A stretch of 64,000 nucleotides of DNA from Piscinibacter gummiphilus (lineage in GTDB: Bacteria > Pseudomonadota > Gammaproteobacteria > Burkholderiales > Burkholderiaceae_C), in the NCBI RefSeq assembly GCF_002116905.1, contig NZ_CP015118.1:1178001-1242000 (forward strand), written 5' to 3'. Position 1 is the stretch's first letter. Every line of letters starts with the position of its first letter. The notes below the pieces were generated by a model, which saw nothing but the letters and a program-made list of their open reading frames with translations, searched no databases and was not told where the DNA came from. The position numbers and the translations under genes are program-made. Shown one piece after another: positions 42,131-49,983 of this stretch.

Positions 42131-42823
42131 ATGCGTTTCGACCCCATTCCCGAGGGCACCTGGCCCGACCTGCTTCACGCCCCGTACAAGTCGACCGCGA
42201 AGCGGGGTCCGACGAAGGCGCCGCTGCGTGTCGCGTCCCCGGTCGCCACGAACCAGTCCCTCGGTTTCCAACCCTCGCTGATCGTTCCCGGCGACACCGA
42301 CCTGACCACCCGCGGCCAGTCGGCCCCGCTCGGCGAGAAGATCGTGGTGACCGGCCGCGTGACCGACGAGGACGGCAAGCCCGTGCGCAACTCGCTCGTC
42401 GAGGTGTGGCAGTGCAACGCCGCCGGCCGCTACTGGCACAAGAAGGACCAGCACAACGCGCCGCTCGACCCGAACTTCTTCGGCTTCGGCAAGTTCCTCA
42501 CCGACAACGAAGGCCGCTACCGCTTCGTCACCATCAAGCCCGGCGCGTACCCGTGGGGCAACCACAGCAAGGCGTGGCGTCCGGCGCACATTCACTTCTC
42601 GCTGTTCGGCAACGTGCTGGCCCAGCGCCTCGTGACGCAGATGTATTTCCCGAACGACCCGCTGTTCGACTTCGACCCCATCTTCCAGAGCGTGCCCGAC
42701 GTGGCCGCCCGCCAGCGCCTGGTCTCCCGCTTCAGCATGGACGAGACGGTTGGTGATGAAATGCTGGGCTACGTGTTCGACATCGTGCTGCGCGGCCGCG
42801 ACGCCACGCCGTTCGGCCTCTGA
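42131..42823 (+). CDS. pcaH: Protocatechuate 3,4-dioxygenase, beta subunit
   Basis: 230 residues; ATG 42131 follows GGAGATCGCG. The four Fe(III) ligands are visible: Tyr101 in GRYWHKKDQ, Tyr140 in PGAYPWGNH, and His153/His155 in RPAHIHFS. With PcaG it opens the protocatechuate ring between the hydroxyls to give 3-carboxy-cis,cis-muconate. First gene of the colinear run pcaH-G-B-CD-I-J, whose genes are spaced by 18 bases or less or overlap. Control by the divergent IclR regulator is inferred from two boxes upstream. Confidence 0.96.
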   Translation: MRFDPIPEGTWPDLLHAPYKSTAKRGPTKAPLRVASPVATNQSLGFQPSLIVPGDTDLTTRGQSAPLGEKIVVTGRVTDEDGKPVRNSLVEVWQCNAAGRYWHKKDQHNAPLDPNFFGFGKFLTDNEGRYRFVTIKPGAYPWGNHSKAWRPAHIHFSLFGNVLAQRLVTQMYFPNDPLFDFDPIFQSVPDVAARQRLVSRFSMDETVGDEMLGYVFDIVLRGRDATPFGL

Positions 42824-42841
42824 TTCGAAGGACTCCCGACC

Positions 42842-43348
42842 ATGAGCCAACCGACCCCCGCCCTGCCGATCACCTCGTCCCAGACCATCGGCCCGTTCCC
42901 CCATGAAGGCTGGCGCTGGGCCTTCGACGCCGGCAACCAGGACCTGCCCGTCCAGATCACCGGCCGTGTCTTCGACGGCGACGGCAACCCCGTGAGCGAT
43001 GCCGTGCTCGAAGCCTGGCTGCCCGGCACGAACGCCGGCGCCGCGCTGGAGGGCCTGCCAGGCCTGTACCGCATCCACAGCCAGGACGACGGCAGCTTCC
43101 GCTTCTCGCTGCCCGCCCACGGCGTGGCGAACGAGCCGGCCGCCTACATCGTCGTGTTCGCCCGCGGCCTGCTGAAGCACCAGTTCAGCGCCGTGTACCT
43201 GGGCGACAACGCCGACGCCCCGCTGCTGAAGCAGGTGCCGGCCGAACGCCGCGCCACGCTGATCGCGAAACCCGGCGCGGCCGGAACGCACGAGTGGGAC
43301 CTGCACCTGCAGGGCCCGGCCGAAACCGTCTTCTTCGACTTCACCTGA
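42842..43348 (+). CDS. pcaG: Protocatechuate 3,4-dioxygenase, alpha subunit
   Basis: 168 residues, shorter than the roughly 200 of Pseudomonas PcaG but with the same fold: PITSSQTIGPFPHEGWRW at the start, VFDGDGNPVSDAVLEAW in the core and FARGLLKHQFSAVYLGD near the end. Alpha chains lack the iron ligands, as here. It starts 18 bases after pcaH, and its TGA overlaps the ATG of pcaB (TGATG). Confidence 0.95.
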   Translation: MSQPTPALPITSSQTIGPFPHEGWRWAFDAGNQDLPVQITGRVFDGDGNPVSDAVLEAWLPGTNAGAALEGLPGLYRIHSQDDGSFRFSLPAHGVANEPAAYIVVFARGLLKHQFSAVYLGDNADAPLLKQVPAERRATLIAKPGAAGTHEWDLHLQGPAETVFFDFT

Positions 43349-44706
43349 TGAGCCTCCCGCTCTTCGACCGCTTCCTCGCGCCGGCGGACGCCGCGGCGCC
43401 CTTCGACGACGTCGCGCTGATCCAGGCGATGTTCGATTTCGAGGCGGCGCTCTCGCGGGCGCAGGCCGCCGCCGGCATGATCCCGGCGGCGTCGGCGGCC
43501 GCCATCGCCAGCGTCTGCAAGGCCGAGCTGTACGACCTGAACGCGCTGGCCGAGGCCAGCTCGCGCGCGGGCAGCCTCGCCATCCCGCTCGTCAAGGAGC
43601 TGACGCAGACCGTGTCGCTCTACAGCGGCGAGGCGGCCTCCGTCGTGCACAAGGGCAGCACGAGCCAGGACGTGCAGGACACCGCGATGGCGCTCTGCAC
43701 GCGCCGCGCGGTCGATGCGATCGACACCGTACTGGGCCGCCTGATCGGCTCGCTGCTCGACCTGGCCGAGCGCCACGCCGACACGCCGGTGCTCGCGCGC
43801 ACGCTGATGCAGCCGGCGCAGGTCACGTCGTTCGGCCTCAAGGTGCTCAACTGGACCGCCCCGCTCGTGCGCTCCCGCGCCCGCCTGCGCGAAGCCGCCG
43901 CGCGCGGCCTCGCGCTGCAGCTGGGCGGTGCCATCGGCACGCAGTCGGGCCTGGGCACGCACGCCCCCGCGGTCGTCGCCCACATGGCCGAGGCCCTGGG
44001 CCTCGCCGTGGCGCCGTCGCCGTGGCACACCCAGCGCGACGAGTGGCTGCGGGTCGCGATGGAAGCGGCGGTGCTGGCCGGCTGCCTCGGGAAGATCGGC
44101 ACCGACCTCGCGCTGATGGCGCAGGCCGAGGTGGGTGAGCTCAACGAACCGGCCGCGCCGGGCCGGGGCGGCTCGTCGGCCATGCCGCACAAGCGCAACC
44201 CGGTGGGTGCGCTCGCCGCCGTGGCCACCGCGCAGCGCACGCCGCACCGCGCCGCGGCACTGCTCGCGGCCATGGGCCAGCAGCACGAACGCGGCCTCGG
44301 CACGTGGCAGGCGGAACTGGCCGAATGGCCGGGCCTCTTCATCGGCGTGCATGCGTCGGCGCTGGCGCTGGCCGACGTGTTCATCGCCCCCGACGTGCAC
44401 CCCGAGCGCATGCGCGCCAACATCGATGCGCTGAACGGGCTCGTGTTCGCCGAACAGGCCTCCGCGCTGCTCGCGCCCGTCATCGGCAAGGCCCGCGCGC
44501 ATTCGCTGCTCGAACAGCTGAGCGGCGACGTGGTGAGCCAGAACAAGCCCCTGGAAGCACTGATGCTCGCCGCGGTGCAGTCGGACCCGGCGCTGAAGAA
44601 GGTCGACGTCGCCGCCGTGAAGCGCGTGTTCGACCCGCAGGTGGCACTGGCCGCCGCGCGCCGCCAGTTCGACGACCGCCTTCCCGCCCTGCGCCAACCG
44701 GATTGA
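43348..44706 (+). CDS. pcaB: 3-carboxy-cis,cis-muconate cycloisomerase
   Basis: 452 residues. ATG 43348 overlaps the pcaG stop. It is a fumarase/aspartase superfamily member: the signature loop reads GGSSAMPHKRNPVGA, with the other conserved regions HKGSTSQDVQDTAMA and QLGGAIGTQSGLG. It cyclises 3-carboxymuconate to 4-carboxymuconolactone in the protocatechuate branch. Full length for bacterial PcaB. Four bases separate it from the next gene. Confidence 0.95.
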   Translation: MSLPLFDRFLAPADAAAPFDDVALIQAMFDFEAALSRAQAAAGMIPAASAAAIASVCKAELYDLNALAEASSRAGSLAIPLVKELTQTVSLYSGEAASVVHKGSTSQDVQDTAMALCTRRAVDAIDTVLGRLIGSLLDLAERHADTPVLARTLMQPAQVTSFGLKVLNWTAPLVRSRARLREAAARGLALQLGGAIGTQSGLGTHAPAVVAHMAEALGLAVAPSPWHTQRDEWLRVAMEAAVLAGCLGKIGTDLALMAQAEVGELNEPAAPGRGGSSAMPHKRNPVGALAAVATAQRTPHRAAALLAAMGQQHERGLGTWQAELAEWPGLFIGVHASALALADVFIAPDVHPERMRANIDALNGLVFAEQASALLAPVIGKARAHSLLEQLSGDVVSQNKPLEALMLAAVQSDPALKKVDVAAVKRVFDPQVALAAARRQFDDRLPALRQPD

Positions 44707-44710
44707 TCCC

Positions 44711-45961
44711 ATGGACAACTTCGATTCCGACGCCGAACGCGGCACCCGCAACCGACGCGCGATCCTGGGCGATGCCTGGGTCGACAAGTCGCAGGCGAAT
44801 GCCACCTCGTTCTCGGCCGACTTCCAGGACTTCATCACGCGCTACGCGTGGCATGGCATCTGGGGCCGCCCGGGCCTCGACGAACGCACCCGCCGCATCA
44901 TCGTGCTGTCCATCACCTGCGCGATGGGCCGCTGGGAGGAGTTCGAGCTGCACGTGCGCGCGGCCATCGCCGACGGCACGCCGGGCCAGCTCTCGCCCGA
45001 CGACCTGAAGGAAGTGCTGCTGCAGTCGGCCGTGTACGCCGGCGTGCCGGCGGCCAACACCGGCCTCGCGCTCGCCACGAAGATCCTGCGCGAAGCGGGC
45101 GTGCCGCTGCCGAAGGTCGACGTGCGCGAGGTGTCGCACCCGGGCGCCGGCCGTGCGGGCCGCACCGCGGTGTCGCCGTCCATCGCCTACGCCGTGCGCG
45201 AGCCGCGCCATGGCGGCGCACCACGCCACACCGTCGTGCTGAGCCACGCGCTCGGCTGCGACCGCTCGATGTGGGACGGCCTCGCCGCCACGCTCGCCGA
45301 AGACTGCCGCGTGATCGTGTACGACCAGCGCGGGCATGGCGCGTCCGATGCGCCCGCCGGCCCGTACACCGTGGCCGAGCTCGCCGACGACGCCGCCGCG
45401 CTGATCCGCGAGGTGGCGAACGGCCCGGTCGTGTTCATCGGTCTGTCGATGGGCGGCATGGTGGCGCAGGAGCTCGCGCTGCGTCACCCGTCGCTCGTGA
45501 AGGGCCTCGTGCTCGCGAACACCACCGCCGTCTACGACGCCGCCGCCCGCGAGGGCTGGAAGGCCCGCATCGAGCTCGTGCGCTCGAAGGGCATGGCCGC
45601 CGTGGCCGAGATGGCGATGCCGCGCTGGTTCGGCGACGACTTCCGCCAGTCGAACGCGTCGACCGTCGACCGCTGGCGCCGACGCGTGGCCTCGTGCCAT
45701 CCGGGCGGCTACATCGCCACGTGCGAGGCGCTCCAGGGCATGGACACGCTGGACCGCCTGCCCGGCATCCAGGCGCCCACGCTCGTGATCGCCGGCGAGA
45801 TCGATCCGGGCACCCCCGTCGCGATGAACGAGACCATCGCGCGCGGCATCCCCGGCGCCGAATTCACCGTGCTCCCCGGCGCTTCGCACCTGAGCGTGCT
45901 GGAGCGCCCCGCGGCCTTCGCCGGCCGCGTGCTCGACTTCCTCAAGAAGGTTCCGACATGA
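44711..45961 (+). CDS. pcaCD: Fused 4-carboxymuconolactone decarboxylase / 3-oxoadipate enol-lactonase
   Basis: 416 residues, two enzymes in one chain. Residues 1-130 are PcaC: RRAILGDAWVDKS, RYAWHGIWGRPGLDERTRR and FELHVRAA. Residues about 150-416 are the PcaD alpha/beta hydrolase: LSHALGCDRSMWDGLA, YDQRGHGASDAP, nucleophile Ser246 in GLSMGGMVAQE, IAGEIDPGTPV and catalytic His in PGASHLSVLE. A linker of about 20 residues joins them. It catalyses two successive steps, to 3-oxoadipate. The domain order is PcaC then PcaD, opposite to the PcaL fusions I recall from actinobacteria. It overlaps pcaI by 4 bases. Confidence 0.95.
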   Translation: MDNFDSDAERGTRNRRAILGDAWVDKSQANATSFSADFQDFITRYAWHGIWGRPGLDERTRRIIVLSITCAMGRWEEFELHVRAAIADGTPGQLSPDDLKEVLLQSAVYAGVPAANTGLALATKILREAGVPLPKVDVREVSHPGAGRAGRTAVSPSIAYAVREPRHGGAPRHTVVLSHALGCDRSMWDGLAATLAEDCRVIVYDQRGHGASDAPAGPYTVAELADDAAALIREVANGPVVFIGLSMGGMVAQELALRHPSLVKGLVLANTTAVYDAAAREGWKARIELVRSKGMAAVAEMAMPRWFGDDFRQSNASTVDRWRRRVASCHPGGYIATCEALQGMDTLDRLPGIQAPTLVIAGEIDPGTPVAMNETIARGIPGAEFTVLPGASHLSVLERPAAFAGRVLDFLKKVPT

Positions 45962-46653
45962 TCAACAAGCTGATGGACACCCTGGCCGCCGCGGTGGCCG
46001 ACGTGAAGGACGGTTCGACCGTGATGGTGGGGGGCTTCGGCACCGCCGGCCTCCCGAACGAACTCACGGACGCGCTGATCGCGCAGGGCGCGCGCGACCT
46101 CACGATCGTCAACAACAACGCCGGCAACGGCGACACGGGCCTGGCCGCGCTGCTCGCCGCCGGCCGTGTGCGAAAGATCATCTGCAGCTTCCCGCGGCAG
46201 GCCGACTCGCACCACTTCGACCGCCTGTACCGTGCCGGCCAGCTCGAGCTGGAACTGGTGCCGCAGGGCAACCTCGCCGAACGCATCCGCGCCGCGGGCG
46301 CCGGCATCGGCGGGTTCTTCACGCCCACCGGCTACGGCACCGAGCTCGCCAAGGGCAAGGAGACCCGCACCATCGACGGCAAGAACTACGTGCTCGAGTA
46401 CCCGATCCACGCCGACGTCGCGCTGATCAAGGCCGAGGTGGGCGACCGCCTGGGCAACCTCACGTACCGCATGACCGCGCGCAACTTCGGCCCGATCATG
46501 GCCGCGGCCGCGAAGCTCACCATCGCCACCGTGCACAAGGTCGTCGAGCCGGGCGAGATCGACCCCGAGACCGTGGTCACGCCGGGTCTCTACGTGAAGC
46601 GTGTCGTGAAGATCGACCGCGCCGTCACCGCCGCCGGCGGCTTCAAGTCTTGA
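45958..46653 (+). CDS. pcaI: 3-oxoadipate CoA-transferase, subunit A
   Basis: 231 residues; the ATG overlaps the pcaCD stop (ATGA). Class I CoA-transferase alpha features are GSTVMVGGFGTAGLPNEL near the N-terminus, VNNNAGNGDTGLAALL, and the GGFFTPTGYGT segment. Together with PcaJ it moves CoA from succinyl-CoA to 3-oxoadipate. It is 15 bases from pcaJ. Confidence 0.95.
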   Translation: MINKLMDTLAAAVADVKDGSTVMVGGFGTAGLPNELTDALIAQGARDLTIVNNNAGNGDTGLAALLAAGRVRKIICSFPRQADSHHFDRLYRAGQLELELVPQGNLAERIRAAGAGIGGFFTPTGYGTELAKGKETRTIDGKNYVLEYPIHADVALIKAEVGDRLGNLTYRMTARNFGPIMAAAAKLTIATVHKVVEPGEIDPETVVTPGLYVKRVVKIDRAVTAAGGFKS

Positions 46654-46667
46654 GAGGGGCAGCTGAC

Positions 46668-47309
46668 ATGACCACGACGAAATGGACCCGCGACCAGATG
46701 GCCGCCCGCGTGGCGAACGAGATCGCCGACGGCATGGTCGTCAACCTCGGCATCGGCCTGCCCACGCTGGTGGCCAACCACCTGCCGGCCGACCGCGAGG
46801 TGCTGCTGCACAGCGAGAACGGCGTGCTGGGCATGGGCCCCGCGCCCAAGGCCGGCGAGGAAGACTACGACCTCATCAACGCCGGCAAGCAGCCGGTGAC
46901 GCTGAAGGCCGGCGGCTGCTTCTTCCACCATGCCGACAGCTTCGCGATGATGCGCGGCGGCCACCTCGACCTGTGCGTGCTGGGCGCGTTCCAGGTGGCG
47001 GCCAACGGCGACCTCGCGAACTGGCACACCGGCGCACCCGACGCGATCCCCGCGGTGGGCGGCGCGATGGACCTCGCCATCGGCGCGAAGAACACGTGGG
47101 TGATGATGGAACACGTGACCAAGGGCGGCGACAGCAAGCTCGTGCCGGCGCTGACCTACCCGGTCACCGGCCTCGCGTGCGTGAGCCGCGTGATCACCGA
47201 CCTCGCCGTCATCGACCTGAAGGACGGCAAGGCCACGGTGGTCGACATGGTCGACGGCCTCAGCTTCGAGCAGCTGCAGGCCCGGACGGGCATTCCGCTG
47301 AGCCGCTGA
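46668..47309 (+). CDS. pcaJ: 3-oxoadipate CoA-transferase, subunit B
   Basis: 213 residues; ATG 46668 is chosen for its GAGGGG leader over an earlier in-frame start at 46650. The catalytic Glu lies in LLHSENGVLGMGPAP, and GLPTLVANHLP and GGHLDLCVLGAFQV are standard for the beta subunit. Last gene of the pca operon in the window. The thiolase PcaF that would split 3-oxoadipyl-CoA is not present here and must be encoded elsewhere. It converges on the secreted-protein gene at 47332. Confidence 0.95.
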   Translation: MTTTKWTRDQMAARVANEIADGMVVNLGIGLPTLVANHLPADREVLLHSENGVLGMGPAPKAGEEDYDLINAGKQPVTLKAGGCFFHHADSFAMMRGGHLDLCVLGAFQVAANGDLANWHTGAPDAIPAVGGAMDLAIGAKNTWVMMEHVTKGGDSKLVPALTYPVTGLACVSRVITDLAVIDLKDGKATVVDMVDGLSFEQLQARTGIPLSR

Positions 47310-47331
47310 CCCGCGGCCCGCGGGACGCCGC

Positions 47332-47844
47332 TCACTGCGCCTTCGGTTCCGCCTCGGCGGCATCGGAGGCCGCGGCCTTCGGGTTGGCCACCCAGCCCAC
47401 GACGTCCTTGCCGAGGGCCTTCGCGCTGCGTTCGAGGATGGTGCAGGTGCCCTTGAAACCGCCGAAGGCGCCGCCCGTGGTGGAGCGCGTCAGCTTCGTG
47501 GTGCGCGTGACCTTGCCGTTCTCGACGAGGCTCGCCTCGATGGACATCGACTTCGGGCCGCTCCAGGCCCCGCCGCCCACCCCCAGCACATGGGTGATCT
47601 GCACCCGCACGCGCGAGGCCTTCGGGTCGGCGTCGGCGGCGATGGTGGCCTCGCCGCCGTTGGCCTTCGAGAAGAAGGGGCTGGCTTCGCGCACGAACAT
47701 GTCCTCGATCTTGCATTCCTCCTTCACCTTGTCGACCACACCCGCGTTGGGCGCGTAGGTGACGGGCGTCTCCAGGTAGACGGGGGCGGCGTGCGACGCA
47801 GTGGCGCAGGCGGCCAGCAGGGCGACGGGGATCAGGTGCTTCAT
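47332..47844 (-). CDS. Exported protein of unknown function
   Basis: 170 residues with a signal peptide (MKHLIPVALLAACATASHA). The mature part has two Cys (EECKIEDMF and KGTCTILERS), which may pair in the periplasm, and a repetitive basic/Thr segment (GKVTRTTKLTRSTTGGAFGGF). The C-terminus is Ala/Glu/Lys-rich. I do not recognise the family. It sits alone between the pca operon (convergent) and the small exported protein gene at 48126 (divergent). Confidence 0.7.
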   Translation of the reverse strand: MKHLIPVALLAACATASHAAPVYLETPVTYAPNAGVVDKVKEECKIEDMFVREASPFFSKANGGEATIAADADPKASRVRVQITHVLGVGGGAWSGPKSMSIEASLVENGKVTRTTKLTRSTTGGAFGGFKGTCTILERSAKALGKDVVGWVANPKAAASDAAEAEPKAQ

Positions 47845-48125
47845 GGGGTTCGGTCCTCGGAAAAGCGAATGTCGAAGCTCGCATCCTGCCAGCGCCCGCG
47901 CGCCACGGGATTCCCCCTGAGAGGGGACAGCGCCGCCAAAAACCTGCCTGTCGCAGGGGCCGAATCTCCCCGGGAACGGCATCGGCTTGTCCTACAGCCA
48001 TCGGTGCCCCGCGCCGACGCACGGGCCGCGAGGGGCCTCCTAAAGTGAATGCAGCCGGTTCTTTCGACCGGTCATCTGTCCCACCCCCTCCGTGCCCGGA
48101 CGGGCACCGAACCAGGAGAAACGAC

Positions 48126-48365
48126 ATGAATGCATCCAAGACCCTCACCGCCCTCGCCGCCGCTGCCGCCCTCGTGGGCACCATCGGCTACGCCTCCGCC
48201 CAGCAATCGGGCAGCGACACGATGCCGCCGAACGCCGGCTCCCCGGCCGACACCGCGCAGCCCGCGGTGACCACGCCGGCCCCGATGGACAGCAACGCCA
48301 CGCTGCCGTCGGACGCCGCCGCCACGATGGACAGCGAACGCGCCCCGCAGGCCGACCGGAACTGA
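48126..48365 (+). CDS. Small exported Ala/Pro/Asp-rich protein
   Basis: 79 residues; ATG 48126 lies 10 bases after CAGGAGAAACG. A signal peptide (TLTALAAAAALVGTIGYASAQ) leads to a low-complexity acidic mature part of about 53 residues (MPPNAGSPADTAQPAVTTPAP...), with three M-D-S/T-type turns. No Cys. Probably a periplasmic or surface peptide of unknown role. The 281 bases upstream show only a CCGGT-N7-ACCGG repeat near 48054. It precedes the two L,D-transpeptidase-like genes on the same strand. Confidence 0.65.
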   Translation: MNASKTLTALAAAAALVGTIGYASAQQSGSDTMPPNAGSPADTAQPAVTTPAPMDSNATLPSDAAATMDSERAPQADRN

Positions 48366-48423
48366 TCCGGACCGTGCCGGCCTCCGGCCCCCGGGTCGGA
48401 GGTGAGCCGAACGACCGACCACC

Positions 48424-49182
48424 ATGCGTGATTCGAACCGTTCCCTCCACCCCGTGCTCGACGGCCTGAAGCAGGGCGTCGTGTTCGGGGCCGCGGCGCT
48501 CGCCGTGCTGCTGCCGCCCGTCGGCGGAGCGCGCACGACGGTGCCCCGCCTGAACCTTCCCGCCGTCGCCGAGGCCGCGCCCCGTGCGCCCCGCTTCGCG
48601 GACTTCGGCGCGGAGACACCCCACGACGACGTGCGCCACGTCGCCGACTGGGTCGCCGACTCCGGCGACAACCGGCAGATGGATTTCGTGATCGTCGACA
48701 AGCGCGACGCCCGCATCTGGGTGTTCGGCGCCGACGGTGTGCTCAAGGCCCAGAGCCCCGTGCTGCTGGGCGCCGCCGCGGGCGACGACTCGGTCGCCGG
48801 CATCGGCCAGCGGCCCATCGCCGAAGTGCGCCCCGAGGAGCGCACCACACCGGCCGGCCGGTTCGTCGCCGAGCCGGGCCGCAATTCCCATGGCGAAAAC
48901 GTCGTCTGGGTCGACTACGACGCGGCGGTGTCGATGCACCGCCTGCGCGCCCTCGAGCCCAAGGAGCGGCGACACGAGCGCCTGGCCACGCCCACGCCGG
49001 ACGACAACCGCATCTCCTACGGCTGCATCAACGTGCCGCCGGCCTTCTTCGAGGCGGTGCTGGAACCCGTCTTCGACCAGCGCCGCGGCGTGGTGTACGT
49101 GCTGCCGGAGACGAAGTCGCTCCATGAGGCCTTCGCCACCTCGTACGACGTGGCCGCGAAACATGGCATCCCGCGCCTCTGA
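48424..49182 (+). CDS. L,D-transpeptidase-like (YkuD-fold) exported protein 1
   Basis: 252 residues. A hydrophobic N-terminal segment (VVFGAAALAVLLPPVGGA) serves as signal or anchor. The catalytic region reads VWVDYDAAVSMHRL, then DDNRISYGCINVPPAFFEAV: the YkuD His and Cys are kept, but the usual S/T-H-G-C is S-Y-G-C. Before it lies ERTTPAGRFVAEPGRN, the usual substrate-groove segment. Activity would be peptidoglycan 3-3 cross-linking or attachment of proteins, with the caveat of the altered motif. A paralogue lies 135 bases downstream. Confidence 0.8.
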   Translation: MRDSNRSLHPVLDGLKQGVVFGAAALAVLLPPVGGARTTVPRLNLPAVAEAAPRAPRFADFGAETPHDDVRHVADWVADSGDNRQMDFVIVDKRDARIWVFGADGVLKAQSPVLLGAAAGDDSVAGIGQRPIAEVRPEERTTPAGRFVAEPGRNSHGENVVWVDYDAAVSMHRLRALEPKERRHERLATPTPDDNRISYGCINVPPAFFEAVLEPVFDQRRGVVYVLPETKSLHEAFATSYDVAAKHGIPRL

Positions 49183-49190
49183 TCCCCCGA

Positions 49191-49220
49191 ACTGAGCGGA
49201 CTTTTCCGCTCAGTCTTTGT
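49191..49220 (+). terminator. Rho-independent terminator after L,D-transpeptidase-like gene 1
   Basis: ACTGAGCGG-ACTTTT-CCGCTCAGT forms a 9-base-pair stem and is followed by CTTTGT. It begins 8 bases after the stop codon. Confidence 0.7.
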
Positions 49221-49260
49221 CGCTGATCGGCGACACCCTTGCTACCATCGTGCCCTCAGA

Positions 49261-49283
49261 ACCGGGCGTCCGCCCGGTTTTTG
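49261..49283 (+). terminator. Second hairpin with T-run between the two paralogues
   Basis: ACCGGGCG-TC-CGCCCGGT is an 8-base-pair stem followed at once by TTTTGG. It lies 41 bases after the first terminator and 35 bases before ATG 49318 of the next gene. It may be a second terminator, a leader attenuator of the downstream gene, or the 3' end of a short RNA. Confidence 0.6.
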
Positions 49284-49317
49284 GTGTCCGGCAGTCGACG
49301 GTACAGGGGTGTGTGGC

Positions 49318-49983
49318 ATGTGGGGTGGGAAACGTTGGGGTGTGGCGGTGCTGGGTGCGACCGCCTGGGCCGGGGTTCTGGCGGCCGACGTGCCGACGCC
49401 CGACCCGCTGGAGGTCCCCCTGGCCCCGGTGGCGCCCGCCGCGGTCCACGTGCCCGGGCTCAGCGCCGATGCGCGCGACACCCTCGCCTGGATCCAGTCC
49501 ACCGGTGACCACGGCCACCTGCCGTTCGCCATCGTCGACAAGCGCCAGGCCCGCGTCCACGTGTTCCATGCCGATGGCCGCCTGGCGGGCGAGTCGCCCG
49601 CGCTGCTGGGCCTCACGCCCGGTGACGAGGGGGTGCCCGGTGCCGGCCAGCGTGTGGCCGACCTGAGTCCTTCCGAGCGCACCACGCCCGCCGGGCGCTT
49701 CGCGTCCGAACCGGGTCACAACCTCAAGGGCGAGGACATCGTCTGGGTCGACTACGACGCCGCCATCGCGATCCACCGCGTGCGGCCGGGCCCGTCGCGC
49801 GAGCGCCGCGAGCAGCGGCTCGCCTCCGGGACCCCCGCGGACAACCGCGTCTCGCTCGGCTGCATCGTGGTCCCGGTCGCGTTCTACGAACAGGTCGTGA
49901 GCCCCGTGCTGGGCCGCAGCCGTGGCGTGGTCTACGTGCTGCCCGAGCGCCAGCCGGCGCTCGCGATGCTCACCCGGCGCTGA
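49318..49983 (+). CDS. L,D-transpeptidase-like (YkuD-fold) exported protein 2, diverged active site
   Basis: 221 residues; ATG 49318 is preferred to GTG 49309 because of AGGGG eight bases before. A signal peptide ends near VLAADVPTP. It aligns with protein 1 over its whole length: FAIVDKRQARVHVFHADG against FVIVDKRDARIWVFGADG, and ERTTPAGRFASEPG against ERTTPAGRFVAEPG. The active-site strand reads NRVSLGCIVVPVAFY: Cys is kept, but both the His of HGC and the following Asn are replaced. Either a relaxed-specificity enzyme or a non-catalytic paralogue. Its 3' end overlaps the convergent GGDEF/EAL gene by 14 bases. Confidence 0.8.
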   Translation: MWGGKRWGVAVLGATAWAGVLAADVPTPDPLEVPLAPVAPAAVHVPGLSADARDTLAWIQSTGDHGHLPFAIVDKRQARVHVFHADGRLAGESPALLGLTPGDEGVPGAGQRVADLSPSERTTPAGRFASEPGHNLKGEDIVWVDYDAAIAIHRVRPGPSRERREQRLASGTPADNRVSLGCIVVPVAFYEQVVSPVLGRSRGVVYVLPERQPALAMLTRR

